64,000 nt of DNA from assembly GCA_945910005.1 (NCBI GenBank), contig CAMDTW010000642.1:1488001-1552000 (forward strand), given 5' to 3'. Source of the DNA: Isoperla grammatica. Taxonomy: Eukaryota > Arthropoda > Insecta > Plecoptera > Perlodidae. The translations under genes were made by a program, and so were the position numbers. The notes under the pieces are model-generated. The model was given only the letters and a program-made list of their open reading frames with translations, was not told the DNA's origin and did not search any database. Below are positions 62,287-64,000 of the stretch, piece by piece (the stretch's first letter is position 1; every line of letters starts with the position of its first letter).

Positions 62287-62880
62287 AGCCCAGGGATTAT
62301 CAAGTACAGTCACCGTCACAATAGAGGAAACATGCGTTGTCCTGATACGTTGCATGTAGTGGCTTCTATGTCACTGACTTAGCGCAGGGTTTATCAAGTA
62401 CAGTCACCGTCACAAGCAAGTAAACATGCGTTGTCCTGATACGTTGCATGTAGTGGCTTTCATGTCACTGACTTAGCGCAGGGTTTATCAAGTACAGTCA
62501 CCGTCACAAGCAAGGAAACATGCGTTGTCCTGATACGTTGCATGTAGTGGCTTCTATGTCACTGACTTAGCGCAGGGTTTATCAAGTACAGTCACCGTCA
62601 CAATAGAGAAAACATGCGTTGTCCTGATACGTTGCATGTAGTGGCTTCTATGTCACTGACTTAGCGCAGGGTTTATCAAGTACAATCACCGTCACAAGCA
62701 AGGAAACATGCGTTGTCCTCATACGTTGCATGAAGTGGCTTCTATGTCACTGACTTAGCGCAGGGTTTATCAAGTACAGTCACCGTCACAAGCAAGGAAA
62801 CATGAGTTGTCCTGATATGTTTCATGTAGTGGCTTCTATGTAACTGACTTAGCGCAGGGTTTATCAAATACAATAACCGT

Positions 62881-64000
62881 CACAAGCAAGGAAACATGCA
62901 ATATCCTGATATGTTGCATGTAGTGGCTTTCATGTCACTGACTTAGCGCAGGTTTTATCAAGTACAGTCACCGTCACAAGCAAGAAAACATGCGTTGTTC
63001 TGATACGTTGCATGTAGGGGCTTCTATGTCACTAACTTAGCGCAGGGTTTATCAAGTACAGTCACCGTCACAAGCAAGGAAACATGCGTTGTCCTCATAC
63101 GTTGCATGTAGTGGCTTCTATGTCACTGACTTAGCGCAGGGTTTATCAAGTACAGTCACCGTCACAAGCGAGGAAACATGCGTTGTCCTGATACGTTGCA
63201 TGTAGTGGCTTCTATGTCACTGACATAGCGCAGGGTTTATCAAGTACAGTCACCGTCACAAGCGAGGAAACATGCGTTGTCCTGATATGTTGCATTTAGT
63301 GGCTTATATGTCACTGACTTAGCGCAGGGTTTATCAAGTACAGTCAACGTCACAAGCGAGAAAACATGCGTTGTCCTGATACGTTGCATGTAGTGGCTTT
63401 CATGTCACTGACTTAGCGCAGGGTTTATCAAGTACAGGCACCGTCACAAGCGACGAAACATGCGTTGTCCTCATATGTTGCATGTAGTGGCTTTCATGTC
63501 ACTGACTTAGCGCAGGGTTTATCAAGTTCAGTCACCGTCACAACCAAGGAAACATGCGTTGTCCTGATACGTTGCATAAAGTGGCTTCTATGTCACTGAC
63601 TTAGCGCAGGGTTTATCAAGTACAGTCACCGTCACAAGCGAGGAAACATGCGTTGTCCTCATACGTTGCATGTAGTGGCGTTCATGGCACTGACTTAGCG
63701 CAGGGTTTATCAAGTACAGTCACCGTCACAAGCAAGGAAACATGCGTTGTCCTCATATGTCGCATGCAGTGGCTTCTATGTCACTGACTTAGCGCAGGGT
63801 TTATCAAGTACAGTCACCGTCACAAGCAAGGAAACATGCGTTGTCCTGATATGTTGCATGTAGTGGCTTCTATGTCACTGACTTAGCGCAGGGTTTATCA
63901 AGTAGAGTCACCGTCACAAGCAAGGAAACATGAGTTGTCCTGATATGTTGCATGTAGTGGCTTCTATCTCACTGACTAAGCGCAAGGTTTATCAAGTACA
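62881..64000 (+). repeat. Resumed HOR segment after the 5,790-bp duplication
   Basis: After CAATAACCGTCAC the sequence continues with ATGCAATATCCTGATATG, the order seen at about 25.49 kb in block B. At the equivalent point in the first duplicate (57100) it instead jumps to GCGTTGTCCTGATATG. This tail follows the block A/B order (GCATTTAG, GTCAACGTCAC, GCGACGAAAC, ACAACCAAGG, TCGCATGCAG). It carries private changes such as TGGCGTTCATGGCACTG near 63680. Confidence 0.75.

Larger units (their letters stand above)
38688..62880 (+). repeat. Block C: long HOR family with two T cassettes per unit
   Basis: The block starts with a partial unit: 38688 onward matches 43913 onward at 5,225-bp spacing. 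Full units of 5977, 6823 and 5790 bp follow. Diagnostic monomers include AGGAACTATGCG followed by GCTGCTTCTCTG (near 39450, 44670, 51490 and 57290) and a second 93-bp monomer with GATATCTTCATG (44307 and 51130). Spacing between the two T cassettes in a unit is 2,255 bp, or 24 monomers less one base, where both are intact. The 57-mer-to-L tail is 620 bp, as in block A. Confidence 0.8.
57091..62880 (+). repeat. Tandem segmental duplication, copy 2 (5,790 bp)
   Basis: Second copy. The junction lies within about 57086-57108. There the left monomer (AAATACAATAACCG) joins the monomer starting ATGCGTTGTCCTGATATG that normally follows AGTCACCGTCAC. At the right end (62886-62908) the original continuation with ATGCAATATCC reappears. 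This is the structure expected of a simple tandem duplication in monomer register. I noticed no difference from copy 1, but did not compare every base. Confidence 0.88.
1..64000 (+). repeat. 94-bp satellite DNA array filling the entire window
   Basis: Every stretch reads as the same 94-bp monomer in one orientation, recognisable by TGCGTTGTCC at its start, GGCTTCTATGTCACTGAC in the middle and AAGTACAGTCACCGTCAC near its end. Distances between landmarks resolve exactly into 94-bp monomers plus a few 57-, 93- and 95-bp variants, giving about 686 monomers. No non-satellite interval was found, so there is no gene anywhere in the window. All frames meet stops within one to three monomers: TAG in CATGTAG and TAG in ACTTAG on the plus strand, and many TGA, TAA and TAG on the minus strand. 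Because 94 is not a multiple of 3, the frame shifts at each monomer. The array continues past both window ends. Satellite identity is seen directly; chromosomal location and species are unknown. Confidence 0.98.
60453..64000 (+). repeat. HOR unit C4, partial (window end)
   Basis: Starts with L and repeats 54663 onward at 5,790-bp spacing to about 62880, then resumes another HOR order. It is cut by the window end before any 57-mer. Confidence 0.8.

Noticed and set aside
1..64000. CRISPR array
   Set aside because: There are no unique spacers: repeat and would-be spacer are both parts of the same 94-bp monomer, and no cas gene is present.
1..64000. CENP-B box or other known centromere motif
   Set aside because: No sequence matching the CENP-B box pattern (TTCG...A..CGGG) was seen in the monomer, so a centromere role cannot be claimed from sequence.
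1..64000. tRNA, rRNA or 5S-like cluster
   Set aside because: The 94-bp unit lacks A/B box or rRNA-like sequence that I can recognise, and no conserved cloverleaf fits the monomer.

Overview
The whole 64 kb window is one uninterrupted, head-to-tail tandem array of a non-coding 94-bp satellite monomer. Landmark-to-landmark arithmetic gives about 686 monomers. I see no unique sequence, inserted mobile element, RNA gene, inverted block or credible protein-coding gene on either strand. An array of this size and regularity points to a eukaryotic chromosome, in heterochromatin that could be pericentromeric, centromeric, subtelomeric or on a sex chromosome. I do not recognise the satellite family and cannot name the organism. 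There is no flanking sequence to place the locus.

The array is organised on several levels. Monomers are 94 bp with about four CpGs and a few two-state variant sites. They are arranged in long higher-order repeat (HOR) units, marked by a landmark monomer 'L' (GTGTCTTCTATG or GTGTCTTATATG, then TTTATAAAG, then CACACGCGAGG) at 1, 3911, 7633, 8629, 12351, 15979, 23048, 28839, 41863, 47840, 54663 and 60453. Each L is preceded by a 57-bp truncated monomer 620 bp upstream (526 bp in block B), which carries an 18-bp unrelated patch able to form a hairpin. A 93-bp monomer lies second after each 57-mer. These odd-length monomers make the HOR register easy to follow.

Layout. Block A (1-15978) has units of about 40 monomers (3.6-3.9 kb) plus one 11-monomer stub. 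Block B (15979-33156) has units of about 62 monomers (5.8 kb) that gain a 9-monomer 'T cassette', a roughly 14-monomer internal duplication and a 95-bp monomer; one unit is enlarged to 7.07 kb. Block M (33157-38687) is a shuffled mosaic with several private 1-bp deletions and no complete unit. Block C (38688-62880) has units of 62-73 monomers carrying two T cassettes, and ends in an apparently identical 5,790-bp tandem duplication (51301-57090 and 57091-62880). From 62881 to 64000 the interrupted unit resumes.

The variation looks like unequal exchange in whole-monomer steps (94, 188, 846, 996, 1090 and about 5790 bp) plus short gene-conversion patches. Two common variant sites are CpG/TpG and CpG/CpA pairs, as expected from deamination of methylated cytosine. 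The short open frames present are accidents of the repeat and are not annotated as genes.
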